The notes under the pieces: model-generated
Databases searched by the model: none
Told to the model about the DNA's origin: nothing
What the model saw: only the letters and a program-made list of their open reading frames with translations
Source: Ctenosaura bakeri
Lineage: Eukaryota > Chordata > Lepidosauria > Squamata > Iguanidae
Assembly (NCBI GenBank): GCA_948474755.1
Contig: CAOLHI010001827.1
Location: forward strand, 62,001 to 126,000
Direction of reading: 5' to 3'
Length of the DNA: 64,000 nt
Shown: positions 12,201 to 24,107 of the stretch, one piece after another
Layout: each line of letters starts with the position of its first letter
How positions within the stretch are numbered: the stretch's first letter is position 1
Program-made: the position numbers and the translations under genes

Positions 12201-15143
12201 TCACTTTGTCTGAAAACTGCAGGAAGGAAACACATTTCTTCCTGCACAGATTCTTTGATTGAACTTTAAAATGTTTAAACACAGAGCTCTGCACTTGCCA
12301 CTCTGCTTCATATTGATTCTTGTTCGAGCGGATTTGCCATCTCACTCTGTAGCTGAGTGCTGTACAAAATTAATTTTATTCACTTTGCACCAAACACACT
12401 GGAAAAACATTAAAACAGAAGATGTTTAAGTAACTGACCAGGCACTTTGTTTGCTGGAGGTTGCTGAAAATGGAAAGGCAGACTGTCCTTCCTACTATCA
12501 ATTCTCCTGACAGGCCATCTTCTCTCTGTGTTATCTCTCTCAGCCTTTTATGGCGAAGGCTTCAGAGAGAAAGAGAAAGAGAGAGAGTGCCTCTGTCACT
12601 GCAAGCGAACCTCGAAATAAAAGCTGTGTCATGGAACAAAAGTAAACTTACAAAATAATTACAGCCTTCCAAAAGTGGTTTGAGATTCTTTTTCCTTTTT
12701 TTATGTGTTCAGGGCCGGGGGATATTGGTTGAACTAAAATCTTTTCCTTCATAATAATTTATGTCTAGGCTGGTTGAATAAAAACTTAAGGTGGCTTCAG
12801 ACATTGCAAGTTAAATTATTTCGAGATTTTAAGCAGAGGACAAATAGAAAATGATTCCCAAAAGGTCTTATACAAATATATTTAATTAATAACAGTAATA
12901 AATAAATTAATAATAGTAATAAATATATATTGAGGTAGAAACATATGCTTTTCAAATTTAGAAGGCAATGAACTTCCTGCAAATGTATGAAAATTTACAA
13001 ACAGCTCTTTACTAACTGTGGATGTTATACTAACTTAATAACCTATTCAGAGAGCAACAATTTGCATGATTTTTTAAAATGTACATTTTCTTATTTTTCT
13101 CTCATAGTTTCTCACACACGCACACACACATTGTTGTGCAGCTGTTTCTCAAATGGGTAACCCCATACTACAGCTCCTTCTTTAATAAAGTGATATGGAT
13201 TATTCACCATTCAAGGATAGCTTTAATATAATAGTTCATAATTAGAAATTTGTCTGAATTTTTATGCCTTTCTTCTCTTGCAAAGACACTACATCAAGAA
13301 GAAGAAAAAATAGAAAGGAAGGACAGGTTAAAGGTTGCATTTGCGGAGCCTGAGAGCTTTTACTGGGAGAAAGACCATCTAATGACTAAGAGCAGGTACT
13401 GCTGGGAAAGTCACAGCTAGACTATCTGAGTGTGATTGAGTTTGTGACAACAGCTACTGGCCTCTACTTTTGTTCATATTTCTTTTAAACTTTTATAGGC
13501 ATTACAGTGTATACAGACATGAGGCCATGAGGGTAGACGCTGCAGCCAAGTGACATTTAGAGGAAGGGAGAAAGGAGCAAAGGCAAACCCTGTTGATAGA
13601 AGGGCAAGCAATCCATGAAGAACAAGTTGGAGAAAATAAGATCCAACAGACAAGAAAACATAAAAGATAAGAAACAGCTGGACACTGGGTTTTAGGAAAC
13701 AATCAGAAAACTTGGGCCAAAGGAAAGGAAAGGCGAAAAACTTTGTGACTTGGTTCAGATGAATCAAGAGAAAGCATCAAAGATTGTATTTCCTGACCCA
13801 GAATTGTGAAGATTCATAATACATGGCAGTGATTAGGAAATAAAATTAAGAAAAATCATCTCCAACATAAATTTTAGAAACTTTCAAGAAGCAGTGTAAT
13901 AAGAAATGTTTTCCAAAAGTAAGGAAGGGAACTTGGAAACTCACAGGAATAGTATAGTAGAAATCAGTTCCGCTGCATCCTAATTAGGGATGAAAAGATA
14001 TACATGTTGATACAACAAGATATACATATTGGTTCAGCTTAAACCAAATGATTTTCTGATGGAGGTGTGGAATAAGATAACCTGTTGTCAGTGTTCTTCA
14101 TAGCAGTCGAACAATGAATCTATTTCTATGCCCTAAACAGGTTCAACACCTTGGATAGCTCCATTAACTTCAGATTAAAACCTGTCATGGATTTACTGCT
14201 CCACTGACTTGGAAGCCTCCAGCTACCACTGACATCATTAGAACCTAGGCATTGCAGCAGCGAGGAGGAGGAATTAGGAGTCCTAAAGGAAGAAGGCTGA
14301 AAGAATCAGTGGAAAGAAGGTATAACACAATCAGCTGGTAACATCAATATTTTTATGGCAATGTTTGCATATACACTGTAATAATTTCAAGGATAATCTA
14401 TCTAGAAAAAGAAATAGTACTGTTGAAAATGTAGTCTATATTGCCAAATAGGGCTGGTTCTTAGAGGGTATGGAAGCAATAAACAAAGCATTTGGTGAAC
14501 GAAATAACAGATTAGATAGTAAAATAAATAAAGTCTTTATCCAAAGCAAGCCCCATAGAGCAGCTCATTTCTCTAACTGACTGTTGGGAGCCCAGAGAAG
14601 CAACAGTGGAGATACTCTAGACCAATGATGCACACAGTACTTTGCAGGCCCTCTTGATTTGTTCTGAGTTCCTCGTGGCCAATTCTCTATTTAAAAAGAA
14701 AAAAAAAACTTCTTGATAATCTGCACTCTTGCACTCCCATCAATCACACTTGTTCCCTGCTGGATATGTGTTTCTGAGTAACAGCACCTGTGTTTAATCT
14801 TTTTGTCTAAACAAGCTGATAAATAATGTGCATTCTGATAACTACCTCTCTGTATTTACATTTAACAGTTTAGGGCTAAATCTTAACAGGTAGATGGTAC
14901 AAGTCCCTCCCTATGCCCCAAGATTGTGCCAAGCATGTACTAAATTATAAACACAGGCAGATACCAAGCTTACATAAGTATGAAATCAGTGAAAGCCAAC
15001 ATGTAGCACCTGTTGAAGCTGCAAAGATCTCTGGTAGAAGTATGCTAAGTTAGTATAACAAGCCAAGGAGATACCATAATGAGATAGTTTAACACACACT
15101 ATCCTAATCGTCCTCATACAATGCTCTTCCTGTTTTCACTATT
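9284..15143. other. Unique AT-rich DNA with minor simple repeats
   Basis: A short stretch at 10250-10290 (CAATTCCCATCATCCCCAAC) resembles the reptile 'CTCCCATCATCCC' MITE but is too short to define. A GA-rich run is near 12568-12587 and a short CA run near 13114. Several 60-97 codon frames lack family signatures. No gene is supported. Confidence 0.45.
11560..11592. repeat. (TTTTA)n microsatellite
   Basis: About seven uninterrupted TTTTA pentamers. Confidence 0.9.
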
Positions 15144-15168
15144 ATGTGTGTGTGTGTGTGTGTGTGTA
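15144..15168. repeat. (TG)n microsatellite
   Basis: TG dinucleotide run about 65 bp from the putative donor of the candidate exon at 15235-15352. Confidence 0.9.
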
Positions 15169-15234
15169 TGATCAACTGACAGCATCTTCATGGATGTGAA
15201 CAATTAATTTATCTACATTTTGTAGATCTCTTAC

Positions 15235-15352
15235 TTGTACCCACTCCTGGTACAAATCTATATGGAAAGGATTTTCTATTCCAATTGTTTTCCACAAGAA
15301 TTCACCCAGGTTTATCCCTCTGTGAGATGAAGATTTCTGAGAGAACCAAATC
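15235..15352 (-). CDS. Candidate internal coding exon, unknown gene (low confidence)
   Basis: On the minus strand a pyrimidine-rich acceptor (GTGTTTTTCAG) precedes an open 118-nt segment that ends at a good donor (CAA followed by GTAAGAG). The frame is open throughout, starting one base into the exon and ending on a full codon. It reads IWFSQKSSSHRGINLGEF followed by LWKTIGIENPFHIDLYQEW. Composition is protein-like and free of simple repeats. I do not recognise the protein, and no partner exon with matching phase could be proven in the window. Matches of this quality also arise by chance in 64 kb, so this is a hypothesis only. Confidence 0.2.
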
Positions 15353-15503
15353 CTGAAAAACACTCAAGCTCAAATCAGCTGTAATAGGTCTTATTTGCAT
15401 TGCTGAAGTTAAGCTGATTAACATATTAGAGAGTGACAATCTTACCCAAAACAGCACTGGCTGATCATGCTACTTTGGGGGAAGTGCCTTTCCCTGGAGC
15501 ATA

Positions 15504-15701
15504 TTTGTTTGCTGCTGTGTGCTTTCAAGTTGTTTCTGACTTATGGAGACCCTAAGATGAACCTGGCATGGGAGTTTTCTGGGGCTGAGAGTGTGTGACA
15601 CACCCCAGGTCACCAAGTGGGTTTTCATGGCTGATTGGGGAATTGAACTCTGGTCTCCAGACTCATAGTCCAATGCTCATGCCATTAAACCATGTTGGCA
15701 T
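15504..15701 (-). mobile_element. tRNA-derived SINE, near full length
   Basis: This is the reverse complement of the family at 6379. It starts with TGCTGTGTGCTTTCAAGTTG (the reversed tail) and includes GGGGCTGAGAGTGTGTGAC. It ends with the reversed tRNA-like head containing GGAATTGAACTCTGG (B box) and CCATGTTGGC. No clear target duplication was seen. Confidence 0.8.
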
Positions 15702-16223
15702 AGAACCAGCTTATTTTAATAAAACCATCTAGATGTTAATATTTATTCTTTGTTATATGGTTACACTTGAAGGGAGATTTTTGGACTTTCTTTTCTCTCC
15801 CTGGATCTCTGTATGATCTTGATGCTCAGAGACTCTTTCTTGTTTAGGGTTTACATTGCTTAAAATGTAGGGATGTGGAGCAATCCCCCTCAGGCAAAAC
15901 CTCTAGGCATCTTCCAGTGCAAAAGTTCCGTCTTTTCTTGAAGTCTGCACTGCATGGATCAAGTAAAACCATGGAGGTGATATCTAGATTTCACTTCAAA
16001 AATCAGCAAGCATATTTATCTTTAATCGCAAAAGCTTTCTTAAACCGTCAAATGCCATTTCATGCAGTACGTAACATTTCTACTAGGAATATTAGCTCCA
16101 TCCTTTAAGCAAAAACAGGTGTATCACTGGAATTCTACCTTTTTACAGTGACTTTTACATGGGATAAATTGCTTAATCTTTCCCTGAACATATTTTTACC
16201 AAGAATGTAATAATGTTAAAAAA
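15702..16223. other. Unique DNA, nothing recognised
   Basis: A 77-codon plus frame at 15875 has no recognisable family or splice context. Confidence 0.45.
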
Positions 16224-16450
16224 TACTGTCACCCCTCCACATGTGTGGGTTTCACTTTCCTGGATTTGATTATTTGTGAGTTTCTCTAACCCCTGTTCCC
16301 ACCCACCCCCGTACCTCAAGAGTTTCTTTTCCAGGAGCATCTTCCCTCTCCACCATCTCTGATCAGGCTGCACAGCCCCTTTAAAAACCCACCAACTGAG
16401 GAGGGCTCACAGCTTGATTTCCAGTGCCACAAACCCTGTCCTGATGCCTA

Positions 16451-16486
<36 letters not shown>

Positions 16487-16697
16487 GGAGATGAGCCAGA
16501 GGAAGTAAGTATAGGGCCACCATGCTAAGCACCTCCTTTCCCTCTCCTTTCCTTGACCTGGTTGAAGCCAGGGTGCTTGTTCTCCCTACCATGCCTCAGC
16601 CCCCTTCCAACAGACCCACACACACATATTTTGATATTTGTGATTTTTCCACTTTGCCAGGGTCCTGTGCCCTAAGCCTAGAGAATGTGGAGCACTA
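16224..16697. mobile_element. Tc1/mariner-like MITE, larger and degenerate
   Basis: The left end TACTGTCACCCCTCCACATG follows a TA and matches the terminus of the element at 5718. The right side has GTCCTGTGCCC...GAATGTGGAG, a decayed inverted copy of the same terminus. The interior is richer in C than its surroundings and carries a (CA)16 tract at 16452-16483. The right boundary is approximate. Confidence 0.5.
16452..16483. repeat. (CA)16 microsatellite
   Basis: Uninterrupted CA run inside the Tc1/mariner-like element. Confidence 0.95.
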
Positions 16698-17459
16698 ACT
16701 CAATTGTTTTGTTCAGTAGATAGAAGTGGACTTGCCACCGGTATTTGAAAAATCTGGATTGGAAATCACTCCTGTGGAGTTCTGACCATTCCAAATCCTG
16801 TTCATCATATCAAAATGTATCACCTCTCAGACAGATTTGTCACCTGTTCCACCGAATCAGGATGTCTTTATGTTTTTTATCACACTTATAATAAGTAAGC
16901 TTTACAATATTCAAAGTATCTGTTGCATTTCCATGGTATTTAATGTATTGACACCTAACTATTTCATGTAGTTCAGAATATTCTTATCTTGCCAGATCCC
17001 ACATTACCACATGTGATTTAGAATTTCACATGCTTGAGAACAATTAAATGTTTCTGCAGCTTCATATCTACAAACATCATTATTCAACATGATCTGGACA
17101 AGCATATGAAGGCCAGGAGAATGGCTTCAGTCAAGGTAGTTATCTTAGCTAAGTTTCAGTGGAACTTAAAGTTCCACTTTCAATGGAACTTAATTTTAGG
17201 CACAACCATAGAGTGCCTACTGAAAAAGAAATCCCACCGAATGTACTCTCAGACAAGAAAGTACAAGACTGCAGCCTTAATCAAGGTGAGTATCACCTTC
17301 CCCTTCTCTCTTACATGATTTCAAATAATTTCAGCTGGATCAAGGACAAGTGTTTATCTTTCATGTATAGTATTCATGACACACAAGCCCTTTGACCAGT
17401 GGCAGCTCATAGATCAACTGGGGTGGGGTGTTCCTAAAAATATTGCAGGGAGAGACAAT

Positions 17460-17483
17460 ACACACACACACACACACACACAC
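17460..17483. repeat. (CA)12 microsatellite
   Basis: Short uninterrupted CA run in otherwise unique DNA. Confidence 0.9.
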
Positions 17484-17869
17484 GTGGTCCATGACATGCC
17501 TGTGCCTGTAGTCAAAGGCAAAAACCTAGATATTAAATACCTGGAGGAAAAACATTAAAGGAAATGTTGGGAAAATCCAAAAGTCACATCACAATAGGCA
17601 ACATTTCATTTGAACATTTTAAGTTAACCTGAAATATTCCTGGGTTCATTCTTCCAGGACCAATTCTCTGTATAACCATTTTTTAGATGAACCCAACATG
17701 AAAAGTATTATAGTTGCAGATTAAGAATATGAGTCTAGTATGTGAACGCAGAGATTAAATTTTGAACCATGCTCACAAATTGTTTATTCACTTCAAGACA
17801 CATTAGAAATGGCAGCAATGTGGCAAAGAAATGTTCAAGATTAGTATGCGTCACTGAAAACATCCACAC

Positions 17870-18089
17870 TGGTTGATATCACTTGAACTCCCATGGTTCT
17901 ATCTTGTGAAATCTTGGGATTTGTAGTTTCATGAAGTACTTTCAGTTCTGTGCCAGAGATTCTAATGTTCCGGTTCAGGTAAGTGCACTAAAGAATTCAC
18001 CAAACTACAAAGCCCAGGATCCCATGCAATGGAGCTATGGCAATTAAAATGGTGTCCAAGTGGTATGAATATGTAGTGCAGATCCACAC
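17870..18089. mobile_element. Palindromic MITE, distinct family
   Basis: The two halves are inverted relatives. Left: ATCCACACTGGTTGATATCA then TTGGGATTTGTAGTTTCATG. Right, reversed: GGATCTGCACTACATATTCA then CTGGGCTTTGTAGTTTGGTG. It shares the 'GGGNTTTGTAGTTT' core with the GGCC family but has different ends. It is non-coding. Confidence 0.55.
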
Positions 18090-18160
18090 ACTCTTTGATT
18101 TGATTTTAGAGTTTCTCAATGTCAACAAACATCTCCACTTTGTGCAATTCTTGATTTGTA

Positions 18161-18312
18161 TTGTTGTGTGCCTTCAAATCATTTCTGACTTATGATGACT
18201 CTAACACAAATCTATCACCCAGTTTTCTGGAGCTGAGAGTGTGTGACATGCTGGAGGTCAGCTAGTGGGCTTCCATGGCCAACTGAGGAATTGAATCCTG
18301 GTCTCTAGGGTT
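18161..18312 (-). mobile_element. tRNA-derived SINE, 5'-truncated
   Basis: The reversed tail TTGTTGTGTGCCTTCAAATC and body GCTGAGAGTGTGTGACATG are present, and the copy ends at TTGAATCCTGGTCTCTAGGG. The tRNA-like A-box end is missing. Confidence 0.75.
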
Positions 18313-18635
18313 ACTAGCTCTCAGGTCTTAATTTACTGTTGCCTTTTTCCTATGTCTGACTTTTTGGCCTAGCTAGCCTAGTATTGTCTACAATGTCTAC
18401 AATTAGCAGAAGCTCTTCAACGTTTCAGCCTACATACTTCCTAAACCCTTAATTGGACAAGACAAGACAAGAAACTGAACCTATGAATTCCTGTATTCCT
18501 GTATTCCTCTGGCTTGTCTTTGCTTCCATGGGCTGCATTTTCAGATTTTCCTCTGAAATTATTAATACACTAACAGGACCTATATAATTAATTATCATTG
18601 GCTCTGCTGTAAATAATCATTACTGACAAATATCA

Positions 18636-18711
18636 TACACACACACACATAATTTATATATGTAATTTGTGTGTGTGTGTGTATATAGATATATATAATT
18701 TATATTAACAG
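18636..18711. repeat. Compound (CA)n/(GT)n palindromic microsatellite
   Basis: A CA run is followed by AATTTATATATGTAATTTG, a GT run and TATATAGATATATATAATTT. The CA and GT arms can pair, giving a hairpin-prone tract. Confidence 0.85.
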
Positions 18712-20660
18712 TTATAAAAACCAAAAAGTGAACTCCTACTATGGAAGCATTTGAAATTAAAACTGCATCTTCATGAAGGTAATTTGAAGCTATGCTTGAG
18801 TTCAGGTCAAGAAAAGCAACTGAATGCTGAATAAATGGGACCAAATGCATTTTAAGGATACCTTCTGATTTCAGTCAGTCTTTCCTCACAATTGATTGCA
18901 TTTGTCAAAATGGAATTATTTGAAAACATTGGGATAATAATAGAAAACGGCACAAGAAAGACCTCTGTTTATGAAAACTCAGACAGCAAGACATCATTAG
19001 ATGGAGCCTCTTGACAGTGTCCACTTCAAAAAGTGTAACCATATAAGAGATCCCACCAGCTGGTCCAGTTATAGGATCTAGCTTTCAGAAGAAGAATGCT
19101 TTTAACTATCTGATGCTAACAGGGACCTGTACACTTTTCTGTCAGTTCTGTGATTTTGATTAAATCACACATCATACTTTTGCTTCTGTTTTTCCCATTC
19201 GTAAAACAGAAGGGTTTTTAAAGTACTCACCAGCTCTTTTATAAAGCACTGTAAGATCTGGAGCATTCAGCTTAAGCTAGACTTGATGGGCAGGAAAGGG
19301 GAACAGCTTAGATACATTTCTGGCCTTGATCTATAATTTATGGCCTAAATAAAAGGTAGGCGATTAGTTACGTACCAGGAGATCTATTCTGTACAAAGTT
19401 GTATTTTCTGGTATGGTCCAGATTAACTGAATGTTCTACATACAGAGAGGTGGCACTTCAATATGGGACTGACCAAGACGGCTGCTGCATCCTGTTCATC
19501 AGTTGTCAAATGGCATCCCAGAATACCATCTTACTTCAAGTCATTTGCAAACCCAAAATATGGCCATACTGACTGGAGGATTCTAGTTCTAGCCCAAAAA
19601 AGTAACTTTCCAAGCCTCTTTCAGAATCCACCTTTTATATATAGTACCTCATATTCCTAATATGTTCATATACCTACCTCTATGTATATGTAACTAAAAT
19701 TAATGCATATGTGTTTCCATATTTACCAATGCCTCCATCTCCCACCCCTTTCTTATTCTGTCAAATTGCAGATTGTAAGAAGACAGGAAAAAGCTATCCC
19801 TTTATATTTTGAAGTGTCATGCACTATAGTTATTATTGTTATCATTTAGTTATGTAGTGCCATTATGTACATAATGTACATTTTGTACATGACACTTCAA
19901 AGAATAAAACAGCAAAAAAGACAGGCAGCCCAACCAATATGGGAAAGAAGGAGTACAATTCATACATAAAACCAAAACAACATGATTGTAGAGCAAATTA
20001 TTTAAATCCAGCTCCAAAAACTAATACAGTACAATACAAAACAAGCTAGCAAATACATATAATCAAAATACATAATGTAGTGAAACTAAAATTCCAAAAA
20101 CTTTGGAAAGCAAGAAAGTTTTACACTGAGATTTAAAAATAATGAGGAAAAGAGCAGTCTTGCAAATATTCAGGGAAACATTTCCAGGAATATGAAGCAT
20201 CTACTGAAAAAGGATGGAGCCAAGCTAAAGGAAAGGAAACCCTTTGTTGAGCAAAAATGCTGGGGTTTCTAGAATGAAGATCCTGAACAGACTGGTAAAG
20301 AAAAATGAGTGCACAGGACAGAGGACAAAACTAAGTCATGTAGGGCTTTAAAAATTAAAACAACATAAGGTTTTCTCTTATTTAGTTCACACTTTGTCAC
20401 TTGCTGCTCCGTATTCCTGGAAATGTCTTGCCTGAATATTTGCAAGCAACATTTGCTGTTTAAAAATGTTGGGGTCTCCCCACTTTGTGGTAGGACTCCA
20501 AAGGATTATGGGGGGGGGGCTTTTGGGTCTGGCAGGCCACATGCAGCGTAGTGGCTGCACTTTGCTCATCCCTGCCTTAGAGAAACAACATGGAATAACA
20601 GCTCTGCTTTCTGCCACGGTGATAAAAATCCAAACATCTCTCCACTCACCCTATTCATCA
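18712..20660. other. Mostly unique DNA; possible old repeat at 19830-20370
   Basis: Around 19855 the sequence has overlapping palindromes (ATTATGTACATAAT). It ends near 20345 with AGGGCTTTAAAAATTAAAACAA. Both resemble motifs often found in dispersed reptile repeats, but I could not assign a family. No gene signal was seen. Confidence 0.35.
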
Positions 20661-20886
20661 CTTCTTCTTCTTCTTGTTTTCAACTTATGGCAACCTGAGG
20701 GCAAACCTATCACAGGATTTTCTTAGCAAGATTAACTGAGAAGGGGTTTGCCATTGCCTTCCTTTGAGGCTGAGAGGGTGTGACTTTGCCCAAGGTCACC
20801 CAGTAGATTTCCATGGCTGAGAGGGGACTCAGACCCTGGTCTCCAGAGTCATAGTCCAATGTTGAAACCATTACACCATACTGGCA
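20661..20886 (-). mobile_element. tRNA-derived SINE, full length, with (TTC)n next to the tail
   Basis: The reversed SINE begins after a CTTCTTCTTCTTCTTG run. It contains the complete central region (GGTTTGCCATTGCCTTCCTT) that several other copies here lack. It ends with reversed A/B-box sequence (CTCAGACCCTGGTCTCC, CATTACACCATACTGGC). Confidence 0.85.
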
Positions 20887-21567
20887 ACCCCCAGATAGAG
20901 GCCATTTAAAATCACTCCACATGACAGTTATAATTTCACACTGGGCTGTTAATGTACAGCTGTTCAGCAAATCAATTGAGCCATTTTTATCCAGAGTACT
21001 TCAAAATGTTTAAAAGGAATGATTTGTGATCATATAGCAGAAATTATGTGGGCATCATGACTGCCCACTAAATACTGCATGCTGTAACAAGGAATCCTCC
21101 CGTTAAATTTTCTTAGTACCTATGTTAATAGTAGTAGGCTCTAATGGGCAGCTTGCTGTTATATTGCTGTTGCTGTGTGCAGATACCTTGGAATACTCTT
21201 TTACCTGTGATTTGCACTTGCTTATTTTGTAATTGTTTATTTTATAGCTGTAGAAGCTGGTATATAGACATAATAATATATTCACGTTTATAAGATGGAG
21301 GAAAAAGTAAAGACTTTATTCCTTAACAGTGCTGCACTTTGTCTTCTCAAATGTCAACATAGGCCAGTCTTTTGTTGTGCTTTCACTGGGAGGTGAAACA
21401 GAAGTCCTTAAGATCTTGATGGTATGGTAGCTTCTCCCTCTGTTGGAGGGAAAATATATATTTGTTAAAAGCAACTTACAGAATTCCCAGATACCCAAAT
21501 AATTTTTTTTTAAAAAAAAGGATGGAGAATACAATAGTCTAAAATTAAATAAAGACTATTGTGCATG

Positions 21568-21750
21568 GAGAGCCAACATGGTATGGTGATTTGAGCATTG
21601 GACTATGACTCTGGAGACCTTGGGGTGAGCCACACTCTTTCAGCCTCAGAGGAAGGCAAAGGCAAACCCCCTCTGAACAAATCTTGCCAAGAAAACACTG
21701 TGATAGGTTCGTCTTACAGTCCCCATAAATTAGAAATTACTTGAAGAAAT
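21568..21750 (+). mobile_element. tRNA-derived SINE with internal deletion
   Basis: The head GAGAGCCAACATGGTATGGT and the body CAGCCTCAGAGGAAGGCAAA, CCCCCTCTGAACAAATCTTG are present. The B-box region and the CCATGG segment are deleted. The tail has decayed (TTGAAGAAATGACTTGG). Confidence 0.75.
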
Positions 21751-23059
21751 GACTTGGAAACCTAACCAGAGGCTATTATGTATAAAAACACTGTCAGATG
21801 ACTTGTTAATTTCTATTTCTTTGTAAATAAGCCCATGGTGAAAAGGAGTAGGTGGGAACTGAACATGATTTCAGTCCTGTATTACCAAGGATACAGGAAT
21901 TAAAAATAAAGATATAGAGTTCCAAGTGAGCTGATCCATTAGTGTGAAAACACTGAGCAAGAGAAAGCAAATCTTAAAAGTGAGTTGCATGGTTCAGAGC
22001 TATAATTATATATGTATGTACTGAGGTGAGAGACAAAGGGTTCTTCACTCAATTGTCACCAAAACAAAACTGTGCTCCAGAATGACAACTATTTGGAAAG
22101 AGATGGACATTACTTATGGTGAGGGGAAATGTCTTATTTAATTATCTGTCTCCAGGAACAACACAAGGCTGCTGAGCAGATTGTCACAGGAAGTACTGGA
22201 CATATAACCCTTTGGGCAGGCTGCAAGAATTGCTCTAATTGGTAATTCTGGAAGAAAGTTACTTCATTTGAAAGCTCTTCACAGGAGGCTAGTACATTTT
22301 CACCACCCATCAAATTGGTTACTTCACATGTCTCTCACAGAATGATCTACCTGTCTAAGCTTGTATTGGTGTCATTACCATACTGTACAAGTGCTTCAAG
22401 ATTGTTGATAGATTTATTGTCAGAGTGTATTGATGCTGTTGTGTGTACTTCACAAATGGAAAACCAACAGGTAAAAATATTTAAGGAAGAAGTCCTTACT
22501 TGCAGCTCAAGTTGCCACTGGTCTGTGCAATTTTCAATGCATTGAATCAAATCCAACCTGCTAGCAATGTGTGGTAACTTCCTGCATGATCATTGAGTGC
22601 TCATGCTTTTCTAATCTTACCTGTAGTTTGCAGAATAGTTTGGTTAGATATCACAATGGAAAAAATCTGTGGAATCCTTGAAGCTGCATTCTCTAACGGG
22701 ACACCCTCCTGAGGTTTTGTACAAATTGTTCTATAGAGAAAATACAATGCTGTTGATGTTCTGTGATACACACTCATGAGAAATCTTTGAATCTTCACAG
22801 TTCTGTGTCCTGGTAGATTGATCTCAGCAATTTACTATCACACAAAGGTCTGTCTTGAGGAAATTCTACTGCACATACAAGGAATAGTCTCAGTTTGGGA
22901 ATTTATGTTATACCTGTATGAAGCCTAACAGGGAATCAATTAACACTGTCAATCCAATGTGTACCAAGCAAATAAGGAACAGAGATAAACATACAGAAAC
23001 AATAAAAATCCAGGCGTCATATGAGCCATTAACTTTAGGAGTGTGCTCATACTTCAAGG
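21751..23059. other. Unique DNA with several short frames, no gene proven
   Basis: Minus-strand frames at 22601-22811 and 22347-22556 end at good GTAAG donors, and a plus-strand frame near 22420-22470 also has splice-like ends. Their phases do not join across the 60-nt gap and they lie on opposite strands, so I treat them as chance. Confidence 0.35.
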
Positions 23060-23353
23060 AAAGCTCAGTGATGACACCTAACGTTACCAAACCACAAAAC
23101 TCCAGATTACCTCTCCCAGTGGTTTCATGTAGATGTTAGACTGCATGGGAGAGAAAATGGAAACTTGAGGGACTCCATAGGCCAACGGCCACAGCATCAA
23201 AGAGGAATCTTCTTGCATCACCTTCTGAGTTTGTCCCTCCAAGAAAAGCTGACCCACAGTGCCCCCAGGTCCCATCCCAGAGAGTTGGCACAAAAGGTTA
23301 CCATGATTGATGGTAATGAAAGCTGCTGAGAGGTTCAGCAGAACCAACAGAGA

Positions 23354-23358
23354 CACAG
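23354..23358. repeat. 5-bp target-site duplication, left (CACAG)
   Basis: CACAG here and at 24108-24112 bracket the GC-rich element. Removing one copy and the element restores the L2 frame (KKTV joined to SLLVLL), which confirms the insertion boundaries. Confidence 0.75.
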
Positions 23359-24107
23359 GCCCTTTTCGCACTAGGCTTTTTGCGCGAGCGGGGGCGGGCG
23401 GCTTGCGGGAAAAGCCTAGTTCGGGAGCCTGCCAGTTCCCCGCTGGTTCCTTCCGCAGCCGAAGGAACCAGCTGGGAAACGGCACTGTCCCGGAGGCGGC
23501 GGCAGCTCGCGAGTCCATCCCCCCCCGCGCGCGCAAGAAAGGAGCCCGTCGCTCCTGGCGCGCGCGGGGGGGCGGGCGCGACTGTCGCTCGCTCCTGGCG
23601 CGCGCGGGGGGCTGCTCGCGACAGCCTCCCGATCGTGCGCGCGCGCACGGGGGCGGGCGCGACTGTCCCTCGCTCCTGGCACGAGGGACAGTCGCACCCG
23701 CCCCCCCGCGCGCGCCAGGAGCGAGCGACAGTCGCGCCCGCCCCCCCTGCGCGCGCGCGCGCGAGCGGGAGGCTGTCGCGAGCAGCCCCCTGCCCATGCG
23801 AAGCAGGGTGCCATTGCATCCTTTGCGCTAGCTCCCCGCCCCTTCCTTCCGCACGGGCGGAGGGAAGGAGGCGCGACCCGGTCGCCTCCCCGACGCACCG
23901 CACTACAGGTGAGTGCGTGTGGGCGCCGGGAGCGTAGCGCGAGCGCGGGGTGATTTTCGCTTGAAAGCGAAAATCAAAAACCCCGCGCCCGCGCCGCTGC
24001 AGCCCCGTGAGAGCGCCGGAAGTGGGAGTGCGTCGTGCGCAGCGGCGCTCCCACTCCCGCGCTGCTCATGGGGCTCTTTCGCTTGGGAAAGCCCGTGCGA
24101 AAAGGTC
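23359..24107. mobile_element. GC-rich foldback DNA transposon, 749 bp, non-autonomous
   Basis: The ends are GCCCTTTTCGCAC and its near inverse GTGCGAAAAGGTC, with CACAG duplicated on both sides. The interior is extremely rich in CpG. It holds a perfect inverted repeat of about 40 bp (23569-23610 with 23702-23743), a perfect 20-bp pair (23611-23630 with 23767-23786) and a 12-bp stem with a 9-nt loop (23661-23693). A hairpin lies at 23943-23988. Frames of 120-237 codons here are Arg/Ala/Gly/Pro-rich by-products of the base composition on both strands, not genes. Preserved CpG and intact arms suggest a fairly recent insertion. Confidence 0.75.

Noticed and set aside
17034..17318. Plus frames ending at a strong GTGAGT donor near 17285
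   Set aside because: Two overlapping frames are equally open, the acceptors are arbitrary and neither translation resembles a known family.
16452..18680. Regularly spaced CA/GT repeats as a possible array or CRISPR-like structure
   Set aside because: They are ordinary dinucleotide microsatellites with unrelated flanks and no repeat-spacer pattern.
22347..22811. Two minus-strand segments ending in GTAAG donors, 60 nt apart, as consecutive exons
   Set aside because: The phases are incompatible across the 60-nt gap, every joined frame meets a stop, and a plus-strand exon-like segment overlaps the same region.
22908..23090. Minus frame with a membrane-helix-like stretch (AWIFIVSVCLSLFLICLVHI)
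   Set aside because: Its upstream part overlaps the decayed 3' end of the L2 fragment, its phase does not join the next possible exon, and AT-rich DNA often gives hydrophobic frames.
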